A stretch of 14,393 bases of DNA from Azonexaceae bacterium (GTDB lineage Bacteria > Pseudomonadota > Gammaproteobacteria > Burkholderiales > Rhodocyclaceae): NCBI GenBank assembly GCA_009469665.1, contig SSTB01000214.1, positions 1-14,393 of the forward strand, in the 5' to 3' direction. Shown here in pieces: positions 1 through 7,024 of this stretch. The notes below the pieces were generated by a model. It ran no database searches. It was not told where the DNA came from and worked only from the letters and a program-made list of their open reading frames with translations. The position numbers and the translations under genes were made by a program. How positions within the stretch are numbered: the stretch's first letter is position 1; each line of letters starts with the position of its first letter.

Positions 1-6
1 CCCATC

Positions 7-24
7 AACCGCCTTCGGGCGGTT
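7..24. other. Perfect hairpin with UUCG tetraloop
   Basis: AACCGCC (7-13), TTCG loop (14-17) and GGCGGTT (18-24) form a perfect 7-bp stem closed by a very stable C(UUCG)G loop. Only two T residues follow before ATTGGG, so it is a weak candidate for an intrinsic terminator of a gene lying left of the window. A 9-bp direct repeat, GGTTATTGG, occurs at 21-29 and again at 47-55. I see no gene in 1-124. Confidence 0.5.
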
Positions 25-124
25 ATTGGGTAAGGTCCCAATCCTGGGTTATTGGCAGCCAGAGGCGGCCCTGTTTGTTTGGAGAGAATTTCCACAGCGA
101 TAAGTGGAGCCCTGCGAGGTAGCG

Positions 125-394
125 TTATTCACGGTGGCGGCGACGTCCCCCCGGAATTGAGTAGTACGTGACTTTAGAGTCCGGGGTTAATTTACCTGAT
201 TTCTGGGTGAGTGATGTGGCATAGGCAGCAGGCGTCAGACCGCCCAGGGATTTCTTGGGTCGCTCTTCGTTGTATTCCCTTTGCCAGGCGAGCACGCGGC
301 GGCTGGTCCAATCGACGACGGCCACGAGATCGATGAAGCCCCGGCGCATCGGGATGTCGGTGATGTCCGTGGCCCCCACCTGGTTAGGCCGGTT
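125..394 (-). pseudogene. IS3-family transposase (OrfB) remnant, internally deleted
   Basis: Read on the minus strand from 394, the frame starts NRPNQVGATDITDIPMRRGF and continues into LVAVVDW, which matches the start of the DDE integrase core of IS3-family OrfB (usual form QVWATDIT; here the Trp is Gly). At about 278-286 the frame jumps straight to REYNEERPKKSLGGLTPAAYA, the C-terminal signature. The middle of the core, which carries the second Asp and the catalytic Glu, is therefore gone. An in-frame stop (TAG at 397-395) lies just upstream of the first conserved residue, so the N-terminal half is also missing. The product cannot be an active transposase. The two parts look like different IS3 subgroups, which suggests fusion by deletion between two copies, but that is from memory of the families. 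It lies inside the sequence left of the tRNA-Leu scar and fits a decayed mobile-element end. Confidence 0.82.
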
Positions 395-406
395 CTAGGT
401 TTCTGT

Positions 407-428
407 GGGACTCTCATGGGACACTCAG
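407..428. repeat. Imperfect 11-bp tandem repeat
   Basis: GGGACTCTCAT (407-417) is followed directly by GGGACACTCAG (418-428), 9 of 11 bases identical. It lies next to the point where similarity to the IS3 transposase stops. It could be part of the end of another insertion sequence, but I do not recognise the element. Confidence 0.4.
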
Positions 429-490
429 CCAAAAATATGGGGAGCAACCAAGAGAACGCCGCGGGAATCAACTCATTGATATGATTACTC

Positions 491-518
491 TTGTTTTCTC
501 CGCTTTGTTGCCTACAAT
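491..518 (+). promoter_or_regulatory. Candidate sigma-70 promoter at element end
   Basis: TTGTTT (491-496) and TACAAT (513-518) are separated by 16 bp, a reasonable -35/-10 pair. The stretch is AT-rich compared with the sequence to the right. The expected start near 525 would send transcription through the tRNA-Leu fragment into the TPR-CHAT gene starting at 606. It is pattern-based only. Confidence 0.5.
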
Positions 519-529
519 TGCTTTCCGCT

Positions 530-584
530 GATTTAGGTTCTGGCGCCGCAAGGCGTGGGGGTTCGAGTCCCTTCCTGGGCACCA
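530..584 (+). tRNA. tRNA-Leu (UAG) 3' fragment, probable attachment site
   Basis: The segment reads as the 3' part of a tRNA-Leu: anticodon loop TTTAGGT (532-538, anticodon TAG), 3' anticodon strand TCTGG (539-543), a long variable arm typical of Leu (about 544-556), T arm with loop TTCGAGT (562-568), 3' acceptor strand CCTGGGC (574-580), discriminator A and encoded CCA (582-584). The 5' side does not fold: 527-531 (GCTGA) pairs with only three of the five bases of the 3' anticodon strand, and no matching 5' acceptor strand (GCCCAGG) lies upstream. Similarity ends at about 530, inside the anticodon stem, a usual crossover point of tyrosine integrases. It is therefore not a working tRNA; I read it as the chromosomal copy of the duplicated tRNA 3' end at the edge of an integrated element lying to the left. 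Confidence 0.85.
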
Positions 585-605
585 GCGGGCGGCATGGGAG
601 GCCAT

Positions 606-3600
606 ATGGGAACGGTCGGCAGGCGCTTGGGACGGGTGGCGATAGTGGTCCTGGGGTTTGTGCTCGCGGGGGCTGCGCACCCCACGGCGCCTGCGCCCGC
701 GGAAGCCCGCAGCATCGGGGACATTCTCGCTCTCCTGGATAAGCACCCGGTCGATTCCCGCCGTCTCGACGAGGCGCGCCGCATCCTGGAAGCGGCAGCC
801 CCGGCCGAACTCACCGGCACCGACATAGCCGAATTCCACTTGAAGCGCGCCCGGGCCGCCCGGGAATTGGGGCTGGTCGGGGCCGAACTGCGCGAACTGC
901 GCCGCTGCGTCGAACTGGGGGGCGGCCGGGAACCCTACCGTGCCTGGGCGGAATTGGGAGGGGCGGAGTATGGCGGAGGCAATTTCCGCAATGCCCTCTC
1001 GGCCACGACCCGCGCCCTGGAGGTGACTCCGGAGAACGTCGCGGGTTTTCGCCTGGTCATGCACGCCCAACTCTCCGAGCCCTACCGGCGCCTGGGGGAT
1101 TTCGCCACGGCCCGCCGCCACGTGCGCGACGCCGAAGGATTGCTGACCCGGCTCAAGGGTTCACGCAACTGGGTCTGGTACCAGAATACCTGGAGTGCCT
1201 TCGTCGAGGACGCCTTGGGGCGCACCTTTTTTTCGGAAGGGCGCTACGCCGAAGCCGAGGCCCGCTTCCGCCGGGCCCTGGACTTGCGCGAGAAAGCGGT
1301 GCAGGACAATCTGGCCATGCTGGCCAGCGGCACCTCGACATCTCCCCAGGTCACCGTCGAGCAACACCGTAATCGTCAGGAGGCCTGGCTGGCCACGGCA
1401 TTGCTGGAAGAGGGGCGCGTCCACGAGGCCGAGGTCCATGCCAGGCGCCTGCTCCTGCGCAGCCTCGAACGCTTCGGTCCCGAGAGCCTGCACACTAATC
1501 TGATGATGATGCCCCTGGCCCGCGTCCTCCTGGAGCAGCGTCGCACCGGCGAGGCCCTGAAACTCGCCGAGCGCGTGCTGGCCAATCTGGAGCGGCTGGG
1601 GGTGCCGGCGACCGCGTTGCCGGCGGTGCAGTGGCGGCGGCTGCGGGCCAATGCCCTGGTCGTGCAGCGCCGCTGGCCGGAGGCCTTGAGCCAATTTGAA
1701 GCGCTGCGGGCGGTCCTGGCCGAAGATCCCCAGTTGGCCGATACCCTGGGCGCCCCCACCCTGGGTTGGATTCGGGCCCTGATCGCGGAGAAACGCCTGG
1801 ACGAAGCGGTGGCGGAAAGCGCCCTGCTGGCCAAGCGAAAGCGTGAGCAGATGGGGCCCGGCGCCTTCGACGCGGCCGAAGCCCTTGGATTTCATGGGGT
1901 GGCTCTGGCGGTGGCGGGAAAGAACGAGGCGGCGCTTGCCGCCTTTCGCGACGCCCTGGCCGTCCTGCTGCCCAAGGTGGCGGAAACCACTGATCGCTCC
2001 GGGGGGCGCTTCGCTCGCCTGAGCTATGTGGTCGATGCCTACCTCGGCCTCTTGTCCCGCGTCCGGGGCACGCCCCTGGAGGGTGCGGCGGGCATCGATG
2101 CCGTCGCCGAGGCTTTTCTGGCCGCCGACGTGCTGCGGGGCCAGAGCGTGCAGCAGGCCATGGCCGCCAGCGCGGCCCGGGCGGCGGCGGGCAAGCCGGA
2201 GCTCGCGGCGCTGGTGCGGGACGAGCAGGACGTACGCCAGGAGCGCGATGCCCTGTACAAAATCCTGGCTGACCTCCTTTCCCGGCCGGCGGACCAGCTC
2301 GTCCCGGGGATCGTCGCCGACATGCAGACCCGGGTCGCGGCCCTGGACGACCGCCATCGCAGCCTGCGTGACACCCTGGCCCAGCGATTTCCGGATTACG
2401 CCGACCTCATCGCGCCACGGCCCGCGACTCTGGCCCAGGTTCGGGCGGCGCTGCGACCGGGGGAAGCGCTGGTCAGCATCCTGGCCAGCGAGGATCGCAG
2501 TTTCGTGTGGGCCATCCCGGCGGGAGGAAACCCCGTCTTTGCCGTGGTCGAACGGGGACGGCGCGACATGGAGCGCAGCGTGCGCAGCCTGCGCCAGGCA
2601 CTCGATCCTCCGGAGGGCGACCTCGACCGCTTGCCGCCCTACGATGGTCAGCTCGCCCACCGGCTATACCGCGAACTCCTTCTGCCGGTGAAGGACGGGT
2701 GGCAGGGGGCCGAGCATCTGATCGTGGTGGCCGGTGGAGGCTTGGCACGATTGCCCTTCGCCCTGCTGCTCACCGGCGAGCCACCGCAATCCCTGGCAGG
2801 GGGAAAGCCCGACTACGCGGCCTGGCCCTGGCTTGCACGTCAGGTGGCCACCAGTCAACTGCCCTCCGCCGCATCGCTCATCACCCTGCGGCGCATGGCG
2901 CCCGCGGCCGAGGGACGCCGTGCCTTTGCCGGCTTTGGCGATCCAGATTTTGCTGGCGACGGTGCTGCGAAGCCCGGGGCGAGTTCCCGTAAACTGCGTG
3001 CCGTGGCTCTGCCCCCCGCGTTGCGGGACCGTGCCCTGCGGGGCGAGGAGGCCCTCTGGCCCCAGTACGCCCAGTTGGCACCTCTGCCCGATACCCGGGA
3101 TGAAATCCTGGCCCTGGCACGCAGCCTGGGGGCCGACCCAAGAAAGGATGTCTTCCTCGGTCCGGCGGCCAGCCGCAGCAATGTCCTCGGAGCCGACCTC
3201 TTCCGCCGCCGCGTGCTCGCTTTCGCCACCCACGGTCTGCTGCCCGGCGAATTGCCCCGCGTGGACCAGCCGGCCCTGGCCCTGGCCAACCCGCGGGATG
3301 GGGGCCATGGCCTGCTGACCCTGGACGACATTCTTGGACTGCGGCTAGACGCCGACTGGGTGATTCTTTCGGCCTGCAATACGGCAGCGGGGGAAGGCGA
3401 GGGGGCAGAGGCCCTGAGCGGACTGGGACGTGCCTTCTTCTATGCCGGCGGGCGGGCGCTGCTGGCCACCCATTGGCCGGTGGAATCCGTCTCGGCGCGT
3501 CGGCTGGTGGTGGCCATCTTCAACGCCCAGGCCGCCCAGCCCGGCATTTCCCGGGCGGAAGCCCTGCGCCGCGCCATGCTCGAAACCATGGCGGATTCCG

Positions 3601-3674
3601 CCCCCGGCGGCGGGTCCTACGGCCATCCCCTGTACTGGGCGCCCTACGCCCTCATCGGCGACGGCGGCTCTTGA
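606..3674 (+). CDS. Exported TPR-CHAT domain putative cysteine protease
   Basis: A 1022-aa protein in three parts. Residues 1 to about 35 look like a Sec signal peptide: arginines, then a hydrophobic run VAIVVLGFVLAGAA, with possible cleavage after AEA. Residues about 60-450 are helical TPR-like repeats (for example GRYAEAEARFRRALDL and GKNEAALAAFRDAL). From about 605 to the end is a CHAT domain, a caspase-like fold, with the His of FATHG at residue 876 and the Cys of LSACNTA at 924, so the catalytic dyad is intact. The open frame extends up to a GTG at 555, but that lies inside the tRNA fragment. I chose ATG 606 because GGGAGG lies 4 bases before it; ATG 594 is the alternative. CHAT proteins are proteases in several systems (separase-like, Craspase), but the natural substrate here is unknown. 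The signal peptide places it in the periplasm or outside, unlike cytosolic CHAT effectors. Base composition matches the chromosomal neighbours. Confidence 0.88.
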   Translation: MGTVGRRLGRVAIVVLGFVLAGAAHPTAPAPAEARSIGDILALLDKHPVDSRRLDEARRILEAAAPAELTGTDIAEFHLKRARAARELGLVGAELRELRRCVELGGGREPYRAWAELGGAEYGGGNFRNALSATTRALEVTPENVAGFRLVMHAQLSEPYRRLGDFATARRHVRDAEGLLTRLKGSRNWVWYQNTWSAFVEDALGRTFFSEGRYAEAEARFRRALDLREKAVQDNLAMLASGTSTSPQVTVEQHRNRQEAWLATALLEEGRVHEAEVHARRLLLRSLERFGPESLHTNLMMMPLARVLLEQRRTGEALKLAERVLANLERLGVPATALPAVQWRRLRANALVVQRRWPEALSQFEALRAVLAEDPQLADTLGAPTLGWIRALIAEKRLDEAVAESALLAKRKREQMGPGAFDAAEALGFHGVALAVAGKNEAALAAFRDALAVLLPKVAETTDRSGGRFARLSYVVDAYLGLLSRVRGTPLEGAAGIDAVAEAFLAADVLRGQSVQQAMAASAARAAAGKPELAALVRDEQDVRQERDALYKILADLLSRPADQLVPGIVADMQTRVAALDDRHRSLRDTLAQRFPDYADLIAPRPATLAQVRAALRPGEALVSILASEDRSFVWAIPAGGNPVFAVVERGRRDMERSVRSLRQALDPPEGDLDRLPPYDGQLAHRLYRELLLPVKDGWQGAEHLIVVAGGGLARLPFALLLTGEPPQSLAGGKPDYAAWPWLARQVATSQLPSAASLITLRRMAPAAEGRRAFAGFGDPDFAGDGAAKPGASSRKLRAVALPPALRDRALRGEEALWPQYAQLAPLPDTRDEILALARSLGADPRKDVFLGPAASRSNVLGADLFRRRVLAFATHGLLPGELPRVDQPALALANPRDGGHGLLTLDDILGLRLDADWVILSACNTAAGEGEGAEALSGLGRAFFYAGGRALLATHWPVESVSARRLVVAIFNAQAAQPGISRAEALRRAMLETMADSAPGGGSYGHPLYWAPYALIGDGGS

Positions 3675-3680
3675 TCTGCC

Positions 3681-3704
3681 CTATGGCTGCTCGGTCAGCC
3701 ATAG
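3681..3704. other. Perfect 9-bp hairpin after TPR-CHAT gene
   Basis: CTATGGCTG (3681-3689) and CAGCCATAG (3696-3704) form a perfect stem with a 6-base loop, starting 7 bases after the stop codon. A T-run (3719-3723) comes only 14 bases later, so it is a poor intrinsic terminator. It could be a transcript-end stabiliser or an operator for the next gene. Confidence 0.5.
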
Positions 3705-3719
3705 CAAACTTCAATGGAT

Positions 3720-3736
3720 TTTTGCCCCGGGCAAAA
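3720..3736. promoter_or_regulatory. 17-bp palindrome upstream of orphan gene
   Basis: TTTTGCCC and GGGCAAAA flank a single C, giving a perfect 17-bp palindrome, 38 bases before the ATG at 3775. Its position and symmetry fit a dimeric regulator site for the 89-aa gene. No regulator is identified. Confidence 0.4.
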
Positions 3737-3774
3737 CACTCTGAGAGCCATTCAGCGTCGGCGAGGAGTGCACT

Positions 3775-4044
3775 ATGGTGACCTTGCAGGAAATCATCGA
3801 TTTTTCCGAAATCGAGCGCGGCCAGGTGGAGGCCATTTCGGAACTCGAGCACATTCCGGAAGTCGTGGCGGCGGAACTGGCTCATGAACTGATACGCACG
3901 CCCCGCGGCGTGTTCCGGCTGCACAACTTGTTCCGCGAGGCCATCGAGCGGGCAGAATACGGATGCAGTCGCGAGCGGGTGCGCCGGCTGGAACGCCTTT
4001 ATAAGGATTTTTCCCGCCGCTTCCCGCAACCCCGGGTTCTCTGA
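3775..4044 (+). CDS. Small orphan protein, 89 aa, function unknown
   Basis: A well-formed small gene: ATG at 3775 with a strong ribosome site, GAGGAG at 3763-3768, 6 bases upstream. The protein has an acidic first half (IIDFSEIERGQVEAISELEH) and a basic second half rich in Arg (SRERVRRLERLYKDFSRRF), with no signal peptide or membrane segment. It is predicted to be mostly helical. I do not recognise the family. It lies 100 bp behind the TPR-CHAT gene on the same strand, with two palindromes between them, so it may have its own promoter rather than being strictly co-transcribed. A partner or substrate link to the protease is possible but unsupported: the protease looks exported and this protein does not. 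Its stop codon TGA (4042-4044) abuts the inverted-repeat element that follows. Confidence 0.8.
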   Translation: MVTLQEIIDFSEIERGQVEAISELEHIPEVVAAELAHELIRTPRGVFRLHNLFREAIERAEYGCSRERVRRLERLYKDFSRRFPQPRVL

Positions 4045-4126
4045 GAGCCTGTGAACATTTCAATCACCTTCGCTCGTCATGCCAGGCTGCGCCCGCTCGG
4101 GTGCGCCCGAAAAATTCACAGGCTCT
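4044..4126. repeat. Inverted-repeat-bounded noncoding element, about 83 bp
   Basis: AGAGCCTGTGAA (4044-4055) and its exact reverse complement TTCACAGGCTCT (4115-4126) bound a noncoding stretch. The core has a GC-rich part (4088-4107). TGA lies directly outside both ends, and CTCTGA occurs at 4039-4044 and 4123-4128, partly overlapping the repeat. This looks like a REP- or MITE-type dispersed element. It sits between the converging orphan gene and the MscS gene, and as RNA the 12-bp stem could help end transcription from both sides. The element starts at the orphan gene's stop codon. Confidence 0.65.
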
Positions 4127-4154
4127 GACTCCCCCGCTTGCGGCGGCGCCCCCC

Positions 4155-5690
4155 TTACTCCAGATTGAAAAAACTTCGGATGCGTCCGACGATGGCGCCG
4201 CCCAGGCCGGCCGGGGCGACCTTGCGCCGGGGGTCGCCGTTCGCCGCGGCGGCTTCGTTCTGCTGTGAGCGGGCGGCCAGCACGGCGGAAAGCTCTTCGG
4301 CGATGGCCGGCCGGTCGGCCATGATCTCCGCCAGGCCGGTCTTGTCCAGGCGATAGCATTCCACGTCCGTGACGGCGTGCACCGAGGCGGTGCGGGGTTC
4401 GCCGGTGAGCAGTCCCATCTCGCCGAAGAAGTCGCCGGGTTTCAGCCGCGCCAGGGCGTGCTCCTCGCCTTCGGCGTCGCGGCGCACGACATCGGCCTCC
4501 CCTGCCAGGATGATGTACAGCCAGTGGGCGATGGCCCCCTGGCGTGTGAGCACGTCGCCGGCGGCGAAGGGGGCATAGACCAGGTGTTCGGCGACCCGCC
4601 CGCATTCCTCGTCGGTCAGTTGGGTGAACAGGCTCACCGAGCGCAGGGCGTCCATGCGGTGCTGCAATTCCCGCGATTTGGTGGCGCTGCGCAGGGCGGC
4701 GTTGTCCTTAACTAGGTAGCGCATTTCCTCGGGCAGGGCGAGCCGCCATCCCGAGCGGCGCAGGGCGGCGTAAATGTGGGAGCGGACGGCGGAATCGGTG
4801 GGGTCGTCGGGGGCCGGATCGTTCATCCAGTAACGCAGGGCGTAATGACCGTAGCCGGGGCCGAATTCCATCAGGACACAACTCACCGGCCGCTCCCGGG
4901 ACACATTGGGGATATTGGCCTCCCGCACCGCCCCTTCGACCGCGGCCACCACGCGGGCGGGCTGGGCGACGTAGCCGACGTTGAAGTGGAGCGTGCGCCG
5001 CCACAACCGGGTGCCCTGATCCCGGTCGCCGATGACCCAGACCTTGCCCTTCATGAGGAGACTGTTGGGGACCACGACGGTTTCCCCGTTGCGCGTGCGG
5101 ATGGCGGTATAACGCCAGCGGATGTCGGTCACCTGGCCGGAGACGTCGTCGATCTTGACCCAGTCGCCGATCTGGATGGAGCTGTCCAGTTGCAGAGCCA
5201 GGCCCCCCAGGATGTTGCCCAGGGTGTCCTGCATGGAAAAGGCGATGACCGCGGTGATGACGGCCGAGGTGGTGACGATGGACGACAACTCGACGCCGGA
5301 CTGGGAAAGGCGGATGAGGCCCCAGGCCACGTAGCCGATGATGACCACGATATCTTCCAGGATGCGCGGCGGTGTCACGTGCAACCGTGGCAGCAGGACG
5401 CGGAAGACGAGCAGGCCCACCAGACGGATGACGCCGATGCCTAGGCCGAGTAGCAGGATGCCGTGCAGGACCGCGGCGGGTCGCGCAGCCCCCGAAGCGG
5501 CGAGGAGGGCGGCGCCCAGGTTGCCCAGGAGGCAGAGCAGGGAGAAGACCAGGGTTTGCCGCACCACGGTGCGACCGTCGCCACCGGCGGGCAGGAGCAC
5601 CAGGCCCAGGGCCAGGGTGGCAAAAAACAGGTGAAGGGTTTCGTCCCCGGTGTAGAAGGCCGTGAGGGCTGGAAGGAGAGGATTGTCCAT
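4155..5690 (-). CDS. MscS-family channel with cyclic-nucleotide-binding domain
   Basis: A 511-aa inner-membrane protein. The first 155 residues or so hold about five hydrophobic helices, ending in the pore-lining helix and hinge [19 protein letters not shown] around residues 150-167. The MscS beta domain follows ([10 protein letters not shown], then [13 protein letters not shown]). From about residue 375 is a Crp-like cNMP-binding domain. Its phosphate-binding cassette is complete: F422-G423-E424, then PRTA with Arg433, the residues that hold the sugar-phosphate of cAMP or cGMP. Channels of this build are known as bacterial cyclic-nucleotide-gated MscS relatives; gating here by cAMP or cGMP is inference. 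The frame stays open to 5918, but the extra N-terminus is unlike the family and would overlap the divergent gene. MDNPLLPAL at 5690 is the likeliest start, though I see no good ribosome site; ATG at 5717 is the alternative. Confidence 0.88.
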   Translation of the reverse strand: MDNPLLPALTAFYTGDETLHLFFATLALGLVLLPAGGDGRTVVRQTLVFSLLCLLGNLGAALLAASGAARPAAVLHGILLLGLGIGVIRLVGLLVFRVLLPRLHVTPPRILEDIVVIIGYVAWGLIRLSQSGVELSSIVTTSAVITAVIAFSMQDTLGNILGGLALQLDSSIQIGDWVKIDDVSGQVTDIRWRYTAIRTRNGETVVVPNSLLMKGKVWVIGDRDQGTRLWRRTLHFNVGYVAQPARVVAAVEGAVREANIPNVSRERPVSCVLMEFGPGYGHYALRYWMNDPAPDDPTDSAVRSHIYAALRRSGWRLALPEEMRYLVKDNAALRSATKSRELQHRMDALRSVSLFTQLTDEECGRVAEHLVYAPFAAGDVLTRQGAIAHWLYIILAGEADVVRRDAEGEEHALARLKPGDFFGEMGLLTGEPRTASVHAVTDVECYRLDKTGLAEIMADRPAIAEELSAVLAARSQQNEAAAANGDPRRKVAPAGLGGAIVGRIRSFFNLE

Positions 5691-5715
5691 GGCCGTAGTG
5701 CAAGGGTTTTCGGGC

Positions 5716-5753
5716 ATTCTAACCGCAAGCGGGGGCAGCCCCGCGGTTAGAAT
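5716..5753. promoter_or_regulatory. Inverted repeat between divergent starts
   Basis: ATTCTAACCGC (5716-5726) and GCGGTTAGAAT (5743-5753) are exact inverted repeats in the 88-bp gap between the MscS gene and the FAD oxidoreductase gene. Each arm contains TAGAAT reading outward, a plausible -10 box for each gene, though no good -35 is evident. It may be an overlapping divergent promoter or operator, or a hairpin in both leaders. Confidence 0.45.
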
Positions 5754-5778
5754 CGGCAGCCCGGAGGGAGCGTGTGCG

Positions 5779-6900
5779 ATGGAAACGGTGGAAGCAGTCG
5801 TGATCGGTGCTGGCGTGGTGGGCCTGGCCTGCGCTCGCGCCCTGGCCGGCCCATTGGCCGGCGACGTCCTGGTGCTGGAGAGGCACGGGAGCTTCGGCAT
5901 GGAAACCAGTTCCCGCAACAGCGAGGTGATCCACGCCGGCCTGTACTACCCCGGCGACAGCCTCAAAGCCCGCCTGTGCGTCGAGGGCAGTCGCCGGCTG
6001 CGGCAGTATTGCGCCGACCGCGGCGTGGCGCATCGATTGTGCGGCAAGCTCATCGTCGCCACGGCGATCGAACAGGAGGAAGGGCTGGAATCCCTCCTCC
6101 GCAGAGGGCGGGCCAATGGCGTCGCCGGATTGGTCCTGCTTTCCGGGCGCGAGGCGCAGGCACTGGAACCCGCGCTGGCCTGCACCGCGGCACTCCTTTC
6201 GCCGCACACCGGAATCGTGGATAGCCACGCCCTCATGGGGGCGTTCCTGGCCGATGCGCAGGCGGCGGGGGCCAGCTTCGTACCTGGATGTCCGGTACTC
6301 GGCGGGGCGGTGGAGGCGGAGGGAATCGTCCTGGAGGTGGGCGGGGCGGAGCCCGTCCGCGTCAGGGCCCGCCGGGTGGTCAATGCGGCGGGGCTGGCGG
6401 CGCCCGACCTGGCAGCCCTGCTGCGGGGCTTCCCCGCCGAGCGGATTCCCGTGGCCCGCTACGCCAAGGGGAACTACTTCGCCTGCCGCGGACGGGTGCC
6501 CTTCTCCCGGCTCATCTACCCCGTGCCCGAGCCAGGTGGGCTGGGGGTGCATCTCACCCTGGATCTCTCGGGACAGGGGCGTTTCGGGCCCGATGTGGAA
6601 TGGGTCGAAAAGCCTGACAGCACGGTTGATCCCCATCGTAGCGCCGCTTTTTACGGGGCTGTGCGGCGCTACTGGCCGGGGCTCCCCGACCATGCCCTGG
6701 CCCCCGCTTTTTGCGGCGTGCGCCCCAAGATCGTCGGCCCTGGGGAGCCGGCGGCGGATTTTCAGGTACAGGGGCCGCGGGAGCACGGGATTGCCGGGTT
6801 GGTCAATCTCTTCGGCATCGAATCGCCGGGACTCACCGCCAGCCTCGCCCTGGCCGAGCATGCCGTCGGCCTGCTCGGCCAGGCCTCGCGCGGGGGCTGA
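5779..6900 (+). CDS. FAD-dependent oxidoreductase, L-2-hydroxyglutarate oxidase-like
   Basis: A 373-aa flavoenzyme of the D-amino-acid-oxidase (DAO) fold. The N-terminus has the dinucleotide-binding motif G10-A-G12-V-V-G15 and an acidic residue (Glu34) at the end of the second strand, as expected for [24 protein letters not shown] at 44-64 and the C-terminal [20 protein letters not shown] are signatures of the LhgO/YgaF group, which oxidises L-2-hydroxyglutarate to 2-oxoglutarate and passes electrons to the quinone pool. Specificity cannot be settled from sequence, because related 2-hydroxyacid or amino-acid oxidases share these motifs. Start ATG 5779 is supported by GGAGGGAG at 5763-5770, 8 bases away. 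The frame is open further upstream to 5662, but that part lies in the divergent regulatory gap. It is divergent from the MscS gene and appears monocistronic. Confidence 0.87.
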   Translation: METVEAVVIGAGVVGLACARALAGPLAGDVLVLERHGSFGMETSSRNSEVIHAGLYYPGDSLKARLCVEGSRRLRQYCADRGVAHRLCGKLIVATAIEQEEGLESLLRRGRANGVAGLVLLSGREAQALEPALACTAALLSPHTGIVDSHALMGAFLADAQAAGASFVPGCPVLGGAVEAEGIVLEVGGAEPVRVRARRVVNAAGLAAPDLAALLRGFPAERIPVARYAKGNYFACRGRVPFSRLIYPVPEPGGLGVHLTLDLSGQGRFGPDVEWVEKPDSTVDPHRSAAFYGAVRRYWPGLPDHALAPAFCGVRPKIVGPGEPAADFQVQGPREHGIAGLVNLFGIESPGLTASLALAEHAVGLLGQASRGG

Positions 6901-6931
6901 TGGCGCCGTGGTCCGCGGGGGCTTTCTGCTG

Positions 6932-6937
6932 TAAAAT
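6932..6937 (+). promoter_or_regulatory. ppiD: Possible -10 box for ppiD
   Basis: TAAAAT sits inside the small palindrome GCTG-TAAAAT-CAGC about 90 bases before the ppiD start. No good -35 hexamer lies 16-18 bases upstream. A perfect 7-bp hairpin (GCCCGGG 6955-6961, CCCGGGC 6969-6975) lies in the putative leader just after a seven-T run (6946-6952). Confidence 0.33.
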
Positions 6938-7024
6938 CAGCCACCTTTTTTTACGCCCGGGCCGCTGACCCGGGCTCCGGCGGGCGAGGCTTCCCTCGCA
7001 GCCTCTCTACGGAATCCCGGAATC

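Noticed and set aside
555..605. Upstream GTG start for the TPR-CHAT gene
   Set aside because: It lies inside the tRNA T arm; ATG 606 has a ribosome site and starts directly with a signal peptide.
468..1121. Minus-strand open frame running over the tRNA fragment
   Set aside because: Its segment over the tRNA is the familiar artefact of translating tRNA-Leu backwards, and the rest is antisense to the TPR-CHAT gene.
1161..2660. 499-aa open frame on the minus strand
   Set aside because: It is antisense to the TPR-CHAT gene, has no recognisable domain and is biased toward Gly, Gln and His, as expected for shadows in GC-rich DNA.
606..4044. Craspase-like or other CRISPR-linked CHAT defence system
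   Set aside because: No Cas7-11/gRAMP gene or CRISPR repeat occurs in the window, and the protein appears exported.
5691..5918. Longer N-terminus for the MscS gene
   Set aside because: It would overlap the start of the divergent flavoenzyme gene and adds a Pro/Ala/Thr-rich stretch unlike the family.
6946..6975. Intrinsic terminator after the flavoenzyme gene
   Set aside because: The T-run lies before the hairpin on the plus strand, and on the minus strand A residues follow it, so it fits neither direction.
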